From an uncultured Eubacteriales bacterium (GTDB taxonomy: Bacteria; Bacillota; Clostridia; Oscillospirales; Oscillospiraceae): DNA of 62,264 bases. The translations under genes and the position numbers were made by a program. Positions 32,593-40,461 of this stretch are shown piece after piece. A model generated the notes under the pieces. The model saw only the letters and a list, made by a program, of their open reading frames with translations, was not told where the DNA came from and made no database searches. Numbering within the stretch: position 1 is the first letter of the stretch; each line of letters opens with the position of its first letter. The DNA lies in NCBI GenBank assembly GCA_900551995.1, contig URXW01000006.1, positions 1 through 62,264 of the forward strand, in the 5' to 3' direction.

Positions 32593-34539
32593 TTACTCAC
32601 AGACGGTGACGGTAATATCGTCGCCGTCCACGTCAAAGGTGACGGACTGGGAAGTGCCGCTGTTGCCCTGGGCGTCCCAGAACTCGAAGAGCATCATGTA
32701 CCTTCCGGCGGGCAGGGAGACCTCGCCGAAGGCGGTGTTCTCCGTGACGGTCAGCGTCTCCGCCTCGTAAGGCTCGAAGTCGTCGTCATCGTACAGGGAC
32801 GCCAGATACCACACCGTGGTGATCTCGTCGCCGGGGGTCAGCTGGCGCAGCTCCTTATCCGCCATGCCGCTCTCGCCGATGCCCTGACGGGCACCGAGGA
32901 TGTACCACGCTTCCGTGTCGAAGTCGTAGGCGACCTCCAGGTTGTACGGCTCCCCGTTCAGCAGGATGGGCACGGCGTACAGGTTGTAGTCCTCGCTCTC
33001 GTAGGACAGCTCCATGTACACAAGGCAGTCGTCGATGCTGCCCCAGACGCCCCGGAAGTTGTCGGTGAACACACCGTTCTCCCAGTCGGCGATGATGTCA
33101 TTGTCGGTGCCCAGCAGGAGCAGCATGTCCTCCTCTTCGTCCATGTAGTAGAGGGAGAAGCCAACGCCGGCGAGTATTGTATCCGCTTTTTCTCCCAATG
33201 TCAAGACGGCAAATCCGTCGTCGGACAGAGTCAGGGGCGCGTTGTCCCACCCGGCGGAGGCGAGGGAGGGGAGTTGGGGCAGGGAGGAATAGCCCAGCTT
33301 CTCCAAATAATCCAGCCCCACGACGTCCAGCTCACCGGTCAGCTGGTAGGAATAGAGATACTTGAACGCCTCGCCCGTGCCCTGCAGGAAATAGCCGTTC
33401 AGATCGGAGATGTCGTTGCTGTACGAATAGTAGCAGGACAGCCCCGTCGCCTCACTGCGGTATGGGCCGCTGACCCGGTAGAGCACGCACTCGTCCAGCG
33501 CGTCCAGCACCTTCTGGGCGGCGGGCAGCTCCTCCACCGTGCGGCGGGCAAGACTGCCCAGATCCACCATGTTGGTGTAGCCCTGCTCACGGGTGTTGCC
33601 GCCGTAGTTCTCGCTGCGATCCGCCTCGCGGCGGAAGCGGGAGAGGAAGCCGGGGTCCTCCGCCGCGGCGGAGAGAGCCTCCACGCCGTATTTCTCATAG
33701 GCGTCCAGCAGCACGCCTATCCGGGTCAGATCGGTGACGGACAGGGTGGCGTTGCTCTCCAGTCCCAGCTCCTCGCAGCCCTCGTAATAGCTGTCGCAGA
33801 TGATCCTGCCCAGCGTCGCGCCGTCCATGGAGGGATCGTCGGCAAGAGCCTGTACCCAGTGGGAGTAGAGCCATCCGGTGGCAGGCTCCGTCTCCTCGGA
33901 CGCCACCAGATAGCGGCTGATGTCGCAGAAGGTGTAGGCGGTGTCCACCGTCGCCATAAGGCAGGTGTCGAAGCCCACCAGCTCCAAGGGGGGATCCTCC
34001 AGCGATATATCCCACACGGCGTTAAAGGCGGCGTACATCTCCGCCAGCGTCAGGGAGTCGTAGTCGTAAAGCTCGTCGAAGGACGCGCCCGCCACAGAGC
34101 CGCCGCCGTGGTTCCAGAACACCACCGCCGTTTTGTCGGCGGGGTAGTTGTCCTTGGCGAAGCGCAGGAAATCCTCCAGCGTCTCGCTGTCGCCCATGCT
34201 GGCGGAGGGCTGCTCCTCCACCAGATACAGCCCGTCGCTGTCGTAGACGTACCGCTGCAAAACGGAGCTTTCCACGAAATCGTTCTGCCACTCCTCCGCG
34301 CCGCCCGTCTGAATGACCACGGTGACATTCTCCGGCAGGTCTGTCTCCAGCAGCTCAAAGAGGTCGCAGGAGGCGAACCCGCCGCCGCTCTCCAGATCGC
34401 TGCCGCAGAGATACCAGTAGACCGCCCATGTGGTGCCGTCGTCGGTGGAAAGGTCCGTCTCCTCATCGCAGGCGGTGAGGGACAGAGCTGCCGCCAGCGA
34501 CAGCAGCAGGGCGGCGATGCGCTTCCATATCTTCATCAT
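32593..34539 (-). CDS. Clostripain-family (C11) cysteine peptidase, lipoprotein
   Basis: A 648-residue surface peptidase with a lipobox LTAC (Cys24). The C11 catalytic dyad is visible as His144 in VVFWNHGGGS and Cys193 in LVGFDTCLMA. The N-terminal core (about 35-430) is peptidase-like; the C-terminal part (about 430-648) is beta-rich and may bind substrate or the wall. C11 enzymes often cleave after Arg or Lys. A second ATG one codon later is equally plausible as start. Confidence 0.88.
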   Translation of the reverse strand: MMKIWKRIAALLLSLAAALSLTACDEETDLSTDDGTTWAVYWYLCGSDLESGGGFASCDLFELLETDLPENVTVVIQTGGAEEWQNDFVESSVLQRYVYDSDGLYLVEEQPSASMGDSETLEDFLRFAKDNYPADKTAVVFWNHGGGSVAGASFDELYDYDSLTLAEMYAAFNAVWDISLEDPPLELVGFDTCLMATVDTAYTFCDISRYLVASEETEPATGWLYSHWVQALADDPSMDGATLGRIICDSYYEGCEELGLESNATLSVTDLTRIGVLLDAYEKYGVEALSAAAEDPGFLSRFRREADRSENYGGNTREQGYTNMVDLGSLARRTVEELPAAQKVLDALDECVLYRVSGPYRSEATGLSCYYSYSNDISDLNGYFLQGTGEAFKYLYSYQLTGELDVVGLDYLEKLGYSSLPQLPSLASAGWDNAPLTLSDDGFAVLTLGEKADTILAGVGFSLYYMDEEEDMLLLLGTDNDIIADWENGVFTDNFRGVWGSIDDCLVYMELSYESEDYNLYAVPILLNGEPYNLEVAYDFDTEAWYILGARQGIGESGMADKELRQLTPGDEITTVWYLASLYDDDDFEPYEAETLTVTENTAFGEVSLPAGRYMMLFEFWDAQGNSGTSQSVTFDVDGDDITVTVCE

Positions 34540-34553
34540 GCAGCCCTCACCGT

Positions 34554-34691
34554 TCAGATGCCCAAAAGCTGCTTTTTCTTGGCAGCGAACTCTTTGCGCA
34601 GGGGCATACCCTCCACCTTGGTGGACAGCAGCCGGGGCGTGGGTGCGCCGCAGAGGGGGCAGAGCTTCTTGTTGTTACTGAACAGTCCCAT
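34554..34691 (-). CDS. Small zinc-ribbon protein, 45 aa
   Basis: This short gene encodes MGLFSNNKKLCPLCGAP followed by a basic tail ending in KKKQLLGI. It has one CxxC pair (residues 11-14). The MGLF-x-KK-x-C-x-x-C start resembles the N-terminus of DUF4428 proteins, so it may be a shortened relative. GGGAGG lies about 9 nt upstream of the ATG. It sits 14 nt before the C11 peptidase start on the same strand and is probably co-transcribed. Function unknown. Confidence 0.6.
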   Translation of the reverse strand: MGLFSNNKKLCPLCGAPTPRLLSTKVEGMPLRKEFAAKKKQLLGI

Positions 34692-34759
34692 AGTGATAAC
34701 CTCCCGGAAACGGTGTCCGCGCAGCGGACAAAATTTTTCTTACGGCACAACAGAGCCGG

Positions 34760-35068
34760 TCAGTCCAACGGAGCCTCTGTGAAGCCCATCAGATGACCGG
34801 GGATGCCGAGCAGCGGATTCCGCAGCACGGCGTTGTAGTTTTCGGCGGCTTGCCGGTAGATGCTGCGGCAGCGGCGCAGCACCGCCGTTACGTCCCTGTC
34901 CCCCGTGGCGGCGGCAGCAGCTCGTCTCTCAAAGGTCTCCATTTGCCCGCGGGCACTGACCACCACACTGTAATGCACCCGCAGCTTGCGGCGCACCTCC
35001 CAAAACCACAGGGCGATCAGCGCAGTGGTGCTGACGACAGCCAAAAAACAAATGACTAAGCTCAACAC
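34760..35068 (-). CDS. Short LemA-like membrane protein
   Basis: A 102-residue protein with one N-terminal membrane helix (VLSLVICFLAVVSTTALIALWFW) followed by a helical domain ending in AENYNAVLRNPLLGIPGHLMGF. That ending resembles the LemA family C-terminal helix and its LxG(F) tail, but the protein is about half the usual LemA length. The GTG at 35068 follows AAGGGGAG. It is divergent from the LytTR two-component genes and faces the direct repeats at 35152-35202, so it may be a target of that system. Confidence 0.6.
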   Translation of the reverse strand: MLSLVICFLAVVSTTALIALWFWEVRRKLRVHYSVVVSARGQMETFERRAAAAATGDRDVTAVLRRCRSIYRQAAENYNAVLRNPLLGIPGHLMGFTEAPLD

Positions 35069-35113
35069 GCACACTCCCCTTTCTTCAAGCGTGAAATGCC
35101 CATTGGTGGTTTC

Positions 35114-35142
35114 ATCATACCAGAAAGCGCGGTATTTGTATA
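35114..35142 (-). promoter_or_regulatory. Promoter of the LemA-like gene
   Basis: Minus strand: -10 TATGAT (35114-35119) and -35 TATACA (35137-35142), 17 bp. The nearest direct repeat lies 9 bp upstream of this -35. Confidence 0.5.
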
Positions 35143-35151
35143 GCGGATGTC

Positions 35152-35202
35152 GCGAAATGCCAAAACTGCCGCGTGAAATGCAAAAACCGCCCCGGGAAAC
35201 GC
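35152..35202. promoter_or_regulatory. Triple direct-repeat operator, candidate LytTR binding sites
   Basis: Three 9-mers, GCGAAATGC (35152-35160), GTGAAATGC (35173-35181) and GGGAAACGC (35194-35202), lie at exact 21-bp intervals, leaving 12-bp gaps. LytTR regulators such as AgrA bind 9-bp direct repeats with 12-13-bp gaps. The sites lie between two divergent promoters and directly upstream of a gene for a LytTR regulator. A fourth GTGAAATGC is at 35091-35099. Confidence 0.65.
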
Positions 35203-35212
35203 AATTTACCCG

Positions 35213-35241
35213 GTGACAAATCGGAATTCCCATGGTACAAT
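35213..35241 (+). promoter_or_regulatory. Promoter of the LytTR two-component operon
   Basis: -35 GTGACA (35213-35218), 17 bp, -10 TACAAT (35236-35241). The third operator repeat ends 10 bp upstream of the -35, a typical activator position. Confidence 0.65.
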
Positions 35242-35289
35242 ATCTTTATCTTTACAAGGATCCGTACAGCGGGAAGACAGGAGGCGGCT

Positions 35290-36009
35290 ATGTATATCGC
35301 CGTATGCGACGACCAGATCGAAGAACTTGAAAAGGTAAAGGAGCTGCTGGACACGTGGAGGGTCGAGCGCGGCTCCTCCATGCACTACAAGACGTACCGC
35401 AGCGCGGCGGAGATGCTGGACGCGGCGCGGCGGGAGCGGTTCACCCTGTACCTGCTGGACGTGCTCATGCCGGGCATGACCGGTATGGACGCGGTGCGGG
35501 AGATCCGCACCTTCGACGCGGCGGCGGAGATCGTGTTTCTCACCACCTCCCCCGGCTTTGCCTACGAGAGCTACGGCGTCCGAGCCATCGAGTACCTGCT
35601 CAAGCCCCTGAACAGCAAGCTGCTCTACCCGGTGCTGGACAGGCTGCACCGCCGGGAGCAGAAGCCCCAGGACGGCTTGACCGTCAAGTCAGAAGGCGTG
35701 CTGCTGCGGCTGCCCTTCGCCCAGCTGACCTATGTGGAGGTCAACGGCAAGCACCTGTACTTCAACATGGCGGACGGCAGCGTGCACGAGGTCTCCGCCA
35801 GTCTGAAGGAGTATTCCGGCGCGCTGCTGGCGCGTCCGGAGTTTATGCGGGTGCACCGCTCCTATATCGTAAATATGTACCAGGTGGAGAAGCTGTCGCA
35901 GACCGGCGCGGTCACCTTCTCCGGAAAGACGGTGCCGGTGTCGCGGCTGCTGTACGGCCAGCTGCAAAAGGATTATTTGGAGCTGCTGTTTTCCGGGAGG
36001 GACGCATGA
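35290..36009 (+). CDS. LytTR-family response regulator (AgrA/LytR type)
   Basis: A 239-residue regulator: receiver domain (1-120) with the acidic pair D7-D8 and phosphoacceptor Asp57 in YLLDVLMPGMTG, then a LytTR DNA-binding domain (about 135-235) with LTYVEVNGKHLYFNMADG and EFMRVHRSYIVNM. The ATG at 35290 follows a GGAGG-like site. It overlaps the kinase gene as ATGA. The upstream 21-bp-pitch repeats suggest it regulates its own operon. Peptide quorum sensing is possible, but no AgrB/AgrD-type genes are nearby. Confidence 0.93.
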   Translation: MYIAVCDDQIEELEKVKELLDTWRVERGSSMHYKTYRSAAEMLDAARRERFTLYLLDVLMPGMTGMDAVREIRTFDAAAEIVFLTTSPGFAYESYGVRAIEYLLKPLNSKLLYPVLDRLHRREQKPQDGLTVKSEGVLLRLPFAQLTYVEVNGKHLYFNMADGSVHEVSASLKEYSGALLARPEFMRVHRSYIVNMYQVEKLSQTGAVTFSGKTVPVSRLLYGQLQKDYLELLFSGRDA

Positions 36010-37316
36010 GCGATTCGATAATGGGGCTGACGCCCAGCCAGGCCCTGCAAATGTTCAATTATGCGCTGGTGCTGATCTACGGTCTGCTGCTGACCGTGGG
36101 CGTCGCCGGCGGCTGCGCCACCAGCCGCGAAAAGCGGATGGTGGGGCTGATGTGCCCTGTGTTTCTGGTGCTGCAATCCACGGCGGGTCTGCTGCTGGGC
36201 GTGAGTGCTGTGGAGAAGCTCTACCCGCTGCTGGTGCACCTGCCGCTGGTGCTGCTGCTGGTGATCGTGCTGAAAAAGCCCGTGGGCGTGTCCGTCGTCA
36301 GCACCTGCACGGCGTACCTGTGCTGCCAGCCTCTGAAATGGGGCAAAAACGCCGTGGAGGCGATCACCGGCAGCGAAGTTGTCGGCAGCCTTGCGTATGT
36401 GCTGCTGCTGGTGGGACTGTTCTACCTGTTCAACCGCTTTCTGGTGCGCTCCGCCTACACCACCATGACCTACTCCAAGCAGTCGTTGGTGCTGTTCGGC
36501 AGCCTGCCGGTGACCTACTACATCTTCGACTACGCCACCACGGTGTACTCCAACGCCCTGTACGCCGGCATCCAGGCGGTGAATGAATTTGTGCCCACGC
36601 TGCTGGTGACGTTCTACATCCTGTTCCTGCCCGCCTTCCACGACCAGATGCAGCACCGCTCTGACGCGGAAATGCGGCGTTCCATGCTGGAAGCGGAGCT
36701 GGAGCAGTCCCGCCGCGACATGGACGCCCTCCGCCAGATGGAGGCGCAGACCGCCATCTACCAGCACGATATGCGCCACCACCTGAATATGCTGGACGGA
36801 CTTCTCGCCGCCGGCAAGCCGGAGCAGGCGGAGGAGTACATCAAGAGGGTACGCACGGACATCGAGGCGATCACGCCCCGCCGCTTCTGCGAAAACGAGC
36901 TGGTGAACCTGCTGTGCTCGTCCTTCACGGACAAGGCGCAGAAGACGAAGACCCAGCTGTCGGTGGAGGCAAAGCTGCCCAACCGGCTGGCGATCTCCGA
37001 CACGGAGCTGTGCTCCCTCCTGAGCAACGCGCTGGAAAACGCGCTGCGGGCGGTGTCGGAGCTGCCGGAGGGACAGCGTCACGTGTCCCTGTACTGCGGT
37101 GTGCGGCAGAACAAGCTGCTCATCGAGGTGCGGAACCCCTACGCCGGGACGGTCTATATGAAGAACGGCGTCCCCGCCAGCGTCCGGGGCGAGGGGCACG
37201 GCTACGGCTGCCGCAGCATCCAGACCATCGCCGAGCGCAACGGCGGCCTGTGCGTGTTCACGGCGCAGGACAAGGAGTTCTGTATGCAGGCGGTGCTGCC
37301 GGTGCTGGAGAGGTAA
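36006..37316 (+). CDS. Sensor histidine kinase, AgrC-like, GHKL ATPase
   Basis: A 436-residue membrane sensor. About six N-terminal helices (20-205) are followed by a coiled coil, the phospho-histidine box YQHDMRHHLNML (His254), an N-box (LLSNALENALRAV), and a degraded G-box (GEGHGYGCRSI). This matches the HPK10/AgrC class paired with LytTR regulators. It overlaps the response-regulator gene by 4 nt. The ligand is unknown. Confidence 0.9.
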   Translation: MSDSIMGLTPSQALQMFNYALVLIYGLLLTVGVAGGCATSREKRMVGLMCPVFLVLQSTAGLLLGVSAVEKLYPLLVHLPLVLLLVIVLKKPVGVSVVSTCTAYLCCQPLKWGKNAVEAITGSEVVGSLAYVLLLVGLFYLFNRFLVRSAYTTMTYSKQSLVLFGSLPVTYYIFDYATTVYSNALYAGIQAVNEFVPTLLVTFYILFLPAFHDQMQHRSDAEMRRSMLEAELEQSRRDMDALRQMEAQTAIYQHDMRHHLNMLDGLLAAGKPEQAEEYIKRVRTDIEAITPRRFCENELVNLLCSSFTDKAQKTKTQLSVEAKLPNRLAISDTELCSLLSNALENALRAVSELPEGQRHVSLYCGVRQNKLLIEVRNPYAGTVYMKNGVPASVRGEGHGYGCRSIQTIAERNGGLCVFTAQDKEFCMQAVLPVLER

Positions 37317-37327
37317 GAAAAGCTTTC

Positions 37328-37359
37328 GAAAGAGCCGCCTTGGGCGGCTCTCTCTTTTT
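37328..37359 (+). terminator. Terminator of the two-component operon
   Basis: AAAGAGCCGCC / GGCGGCTCTCT stem with a 3-4-nt loop and T-run. Confidence 0.8.
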
Positions 37360-37415
37360 CGCCCGGTATTCTCGACGTACTATCACGCCTTGGACAAAAT
37401 GCGGCGGTTCTCACC

Positions 37416-37444
37416 TTGTTTTTCCGTCGTCCCCGTGCTATAAT
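37416..37444 (+). promoter_or_regulatory. Promoter of the selenium-dependent xanthine dehydrogenase gene
   Basis: -35 TTGTTT (37416-37421), 17 bp, -10 TATAAT (37439-37444), giving a leader of about 45 nt. Confidence 0.6.
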
Positions 37445-37495
37445 TTCTGCAAATACCAGAGATAAGCCCGGCCGGGCGTAAAGGAGAGATACACA

Positions 37496-40090
37496 ATGGC
37501 GACATTTACCGTAAACGGTCGCACCGTCACCGTGGAGAAGAACCAGAAGCTCCTCCGCTACCTCCGTGACGAGCTGCACCTCACGTCCGTGAAGGACGGA
37601 TGCAGCGAGGGTGCCTGCGGCACCTGCCACGTGCTCATCGACGGCAAGCCCACCAAGGCGTGCATCCCCCAGACCGACAAGCTGGAGGGCAAGACCATCG
37701 TGACGGTGGAGGGACTCAGCGACTGGGAAAAGCAGGTCTTTACCTTCGCCTTCGGCGAGGCGGGAGCCGTCCAGTGCGGCTTCTGCATCCCCGGCATGGT
37801 CATCTCCGCCAAGGCTCTGCTGGACGTGAACCCCGACCCCACCCGTGAGGAGGCGGCGTTCGCCATCCGCAACAATATCTGCCGCTGCACCGGCTATGTG
37901 AAGATCATCGACGGCATCCTGCTGGCGGCGAAGATCTTCCGCGAGGGCGCGATCCCCGTCCCCTCTGCCGACGACTGGCGCATGGGCAGCCGTGTCCACC
38001 GTCTGGACGTGGAGGAGAAGGTGCTGGGCTATGGGCAGTACCCCGACGACGTGTACGTGGACGGTATGTGCTACGGCGGCGCAGTACGCAGCCAATACGC
38101 CCGCGCCCGTGTGCTGTCCATCGACACCGCGGCGGCGGAGGCTCTGCCCGGCGTCCTCTGCGTGGCGACGCAGAAGGACATCCCCGGCAAGGTCAACGTG
38201 GGACATCTGAAGAAGGATCAGCCCACCCTCATCGGCGTGGGGGAGATCACCCACTATTTAGGCGACAGCGTGGCACTGATCTGCGCCGTGGATCAGGAGA
38301 CGGTGGAGGCTGCCAAAAAGCTGGTGAAGGTGGAGTACGAGGAGCTGCCCGCCGTCCATAACCCCGCCGAGGCGGCAGCACCCGGCGCGCCGCTGGTGTT
38401 CGAGGAGGACGAGAACAACCTGCAAGCCTACAAGCACGTCTCCCGCGGCGACGCCGCAGGGGCTATCGCCAGGTCGAAATACGTGCTGACGGAGAAATTC
38501 CATACCCCGTGGACGGAGCACGCCTTCTTGGAGCCGGAGTGCTGCGTGGCTCTGCCGCTGGACAACGGCGGCGTGCAGCTGCTCTCCAGCGACCAGAGTG
38601 CCCACACCACCATGCACGAGTGCGCGGCTATGCTGGGGGTGGACTACGACCACTGCCGTGTGCAGAACTGTCTGGTGGGCGGCGGCTTCGGCGGCAAGGA
38701 GGATATGTCCGTCCAGCACCACGCCGCGCTGCTGTGCTATCTGACCCGCAAGCCCGTGAAATTCAAGCTCAGCCGTCAGGAGTCCATCCTCGTCCATCCC
38801 AAGCGGCACAGTATGGACATGGAGTTCACCATGGGCTGTGACGAAAACGGCATCATTCAGGGCGTGAAGGCCAGCGTGGTGTCCGACACCGGCGCGTTCG
38901 CCTCTCTGGGCGGGCCCGTGCTGGAGCGCGCCTGCACCCACGCGGCGGGACCCTATGCCTACGAGAACTTCGAGATCGAGGGCCGTGCCTACTACACCAA
39001 CAATCCCCCCGCCGGTGCCTTCCGGGGCTTCGGCGTGACCCAGACCTGCTTCTGCACGGAGACGCTGCTGAACCAGATGGCGGATCTGGTGGGCATCAGC
39101 CCATGGGAGATCCGCTACCGCAACGCCATCCGCCCCGGCGGCGTGCTGCCCAACGGTCAGATCGTGGACAACTCCACCGGTCTGGTGGAGACGCTGGAGG
39201 CGATCAAGCCCGCCTATGACGAGGCGGTGGCGCACGGCGACCCGGTGGGTATCGCCTGCGCCATGAAGAACGCCGGCGTGGGCGTGGGTATCCCCGACTG
39301 GGGACGCTGCAAGCTGATCGTGGAGGACGACGGCAAGGTGCACATCTACACGGGAGCCAGCTGCATCGGGCAGGGTCTCGGCACCGTGCTGGTGCAGGTG
39401 GTGGTGACCAACACGGGGCTGCACCGTGACGACATTGTGTACGAGCGCAGCAACACGTGGATCGCGCCGGACTCCGGCGACACCTCCGGCAGCCGCCAGA
39501 CGCTGGTGACGGGCGAGGCTACCCGCCGCGCCTGCGAAAAGCTGAAGGCGGAGCTGGACGGCGGGAAAACGCTGGCGCAGCTGAAGGGGCAGGAGTTCTA
39601 CGGCGAATATCTGGCAAAGACCGACCCCTTGGGCGCGGATGTGCCCAACCCGGTGAGCCACGTGGCATACGGCTACGCCACCCAGATGTGTATTCTGGAC
39701 AGAGAGACCCGGCGCGTGAAGAAGCTGGTGGCTGCCCACGACGTGGGCAAGGCGGTGAACCCCCTGAGCATCGAGGGGCAGATCGAGGGCGGCGTGGTCA
39801 TGTCCATGGGCTACGCCCTGACGGAGAAATACCCCATCGACGAAAACTGCAAGCCCACCGCCAAGTACGGTATGCTGGGGCTGTTCCGCGCCAACCAGAT
39901 CCCGCCGGAGATCAAGGCGATCGTGGTGGAAAAGCCGGGCTTGAACGTGGCGGGCGGAGCCATCGGCATCGGCGAGATCACGTCCATCCCCACGGCACCC
40001 GCCATCGCCGACGCCTACTACCGCCTGACCGGCCAGCGGGAGTACAGCCTGCCCCTGCAAAACACCCCCTACGCCCCGCCGAAGAAGTGA
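37496..40090 (+). CDS. Selenium-dependent xanthine dehydrogenase-type molybdenum hydroxylase (FeS plus Mo in one chain)
   Basis: An 864-residue molybdenum hydroxylase. Residues 1-150 form a two-[2Fe-2S] module (CSEGACGTC...C, then CGFCIPGM and CRCTGY). The rest is the molybdopterin domain with GGGFGGKED, AFRGFGVTQ, and a C-terminal AIGIGEITSIP that carries the catalytic glutamate position. It has no FAD domain. This layout fits the family described as Se-dependent xanthine dehydrogenase, where a labile selenium sits on the Mo. The nearby selD, yqeB and yedF-like genes support it. Substrate (xanthine or another purine) is inferred. Confidence 0.88.
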   Translation: MATFTVNGRTVTVEKNQKLLRYLRDELHLTSVKDGCSEGACGTCHVLIDGKPTKACIPQTDKLEGKTIVTVEGLSDWEKQVFTFAFGEAGAVQCGFCIPGMVISAKALLDVNPDPTREEAAFAIRNNICRCTGYVKIIDGILLAAKIFREGAIPVPSADDWRMGSRVHRLDVEEKVLGYGQYPDDVYVDGMCYGGAVRSQYARARVLSIDTAAAEALPGVLCVATQKDIPGKVNVGHLKKDQPTLIGVGEITHYLGDSVALICAVDQETVEAAKKLVKVEYEELPAVHNPAEAAAPGAPLVFEEDENNLQAYKHVSRGDAAGAIARSKYVLTEKFHTPWTEHAFLEPECCVALPLDNGGVQLLSSDQSAHTTMHECAAMLGVDYDHCRVQNCLVGGGFGGKEDMSVQHHAALLCYLTRKPVKFKLSRQESILVHPKRHSMDMEFTMGCDENGIIQGVKASVVSDTGAFASLGGPVLERACTHAAGPYAYENFEIEGRAYYTNNPPAGAFRGFGVTQTCFCTETLLNQMADLVGISPWEIRYRNAIRPGGVLPNGQIVDNSTGLVETLEAIKPAYDEAVAHGDPVGIACAMKNAGVGVGIPDWGRCKLIVEDDGKVHIYTGASCIGQGLGTVLVQVVVTNTGLHRDDIVYERSNTWIAPDSGDTSGSRQTLVTGEATRRACEKLKAELDGGKTLAQLKGQEFYGEYLAKTDPLGADVPNPVSHVAYGYATQMCILDRETRRVKKLVAAHDVGKAVNPLSIEGQIEGGVVMSMGYALTEKYPIDENCKPTAKYGMLGLFRANQIPPEIKAIVVEKPGLNVAGGAIGIGEITSIPTAPAIADAYYRLTGQREYSLPLQNTPYAPPKK

Positions 40091-40123
40091 CCCGGTATGT
40101 ACAGATGTATATAGCCCTATAGC

Positions 40124-40151
40124 AAAAAAGCACCCGCAAGGGTGCTTTTTT
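40124..40151 (+). terminator. Terminator of the hydroxylase gene
   Basis: Perfect AAAAAAGCACCC / GGGTGCTTTTTT stem with a 4-nt loop, ending 9 bp before the -35 of the next promoter. Confidence 0.92.
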
Positions 40152-40160
40152 CGCCGGGAA

Positions 40161-40189
40161 TTGACAGCATACCGCCCCGGTGCTACAAT
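40161..40189 (+). promoter_or_regulatory. Sense promoter of element copy 1
   Basis: -35 TTGACA (40161-40166), exactly 17 bp, -10 TACAAT (40184-40189). The spacer ends in GGTGC, as in copy 2. Confidence 0.8.
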
Positions 40190-40266
40190 ATCCGCGTGGG
40201 AGAGATACTGCACCACAAACAAGACAGGCGGTTATGGCTTACACCACCCGGAAGGGAGGTGACAGT

Positions 40267-40350
40267 ATGCCATTGACGATCACATTCCATGTATTTGGAT
40301 ATGTTTTCACCATTCGCGTAAAACGCGAAAACCGCCACTCGGCAAAGTGA
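40267..40350 (+). CDS. 27-residue peptide, element copy 1
   Basis: The predicted peptide MPLTITFHVFGYVFTIRVK plus the tail RENRHSAK is strand-forming, aromatic and basic at the C-terminus. The ATG is preceded at 7 nt by GGAGG within GAAGGGAGGTGA, one of the strongest ribosome sites in the window. It is 20 of 27 residues identical to the copy at 52735, with several synonymous codon differences, so the peptide itself appears to be selected. Function is unknown; a small membrane-active toxin is one hypothesis. Confidence 0.7.
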   Translation: MPLTITFHVFGYVFTIRVKRENRHSAK

Positions 40351-40358
40351 CGGTTTTC
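40327..40358. terminator. Hairpin over the stop codon of the copy 1 peptide
   Basis: Stem GAAAACCGCCAC / GTGACGGTTTTC (12 bp, one C-A mismatch) with an 8-nt loop. The equivalent stem in copy 2 changes an A-T pair to G-C on both sides. It may terminate both convergent transcripts. Confidence 0.6.
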
Positions 40359-40401
40359 TGGAGTTTCTAAAATTCAAGTAACCGGAGCCTAACCGCTTGT
40401 C

Positions 40402-40414
40402 GCAGTATCTCTCC
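40402..40414 (-). ncRNA. 5' end of the predicted antisense RNA, copy 1
   Basis: The minus-strand transcript should begin near 40414-40416. Its first bases, GGAGAGATACTGC, match the 5' end of the sense RNA. It would run to about 40327, at the shared hairpin. No long reading frame with a ribosome site is seen in it. Confidence 0.45.
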
Positions 40415-40421
40415 TGCTTTT

Positions 40422-40449
40422 ATTATACCCGTCTGCCTGCATTTGTCAA
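40422..40449 (-). promoter_or_regulatory. Antisense promoter of element copy 1
   Basis: Minus strand: -35 TTGACA (40444-40449), 16 bp, -10 TATAAT (40422-40427), both perfect. It points into the element, away from mocA, so it should make an RNA antisense to the 3' part of the peptide mRNA. Confidence 0.8.
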
Positions 40450-40461
40450 GCAGCGGTTTTC

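Larger units (their letters stand above)
40161..40449. other. Sense/antisense small-peptide element, copy 1
   Basis: This ~290-bp unit has a consensus promoter on the left (40161-40189), a peptide gene (40267-40350), a hairpin over its stop codon (40327-40358), and a consensus minus-strand promoter on the right (40422-40449). The two predicted RNAs start with the same GGAGAGATACTGC, at 40199-40211 on the plus strand and, as its complement, at 40402-40414 on the minus strand. Copy 2 lies at 52629-52918. The design resembles convergent type I toxin-antitoxin loci such as pAD1 par, but no known family is recognised. It fills the gap between the hydroxylase gene and mocA. Confidence 0.75.

Noticed and set aside
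35088..35202. A short CRISPR-like array
   Set aside because: The repeats are only 9 bp with 12-bp gaps, vary in sequence, and there are no cas genes. A regulator array is a better explanation.
40161..40449. Insertion sequence or group II intron
   Set aside because: There is no transposase or reverse transcriptase, the unit is under 300 bp, and no target-site duplication is obvious around either copy. A non-autonomous mobile unit remains possible but is not shown.
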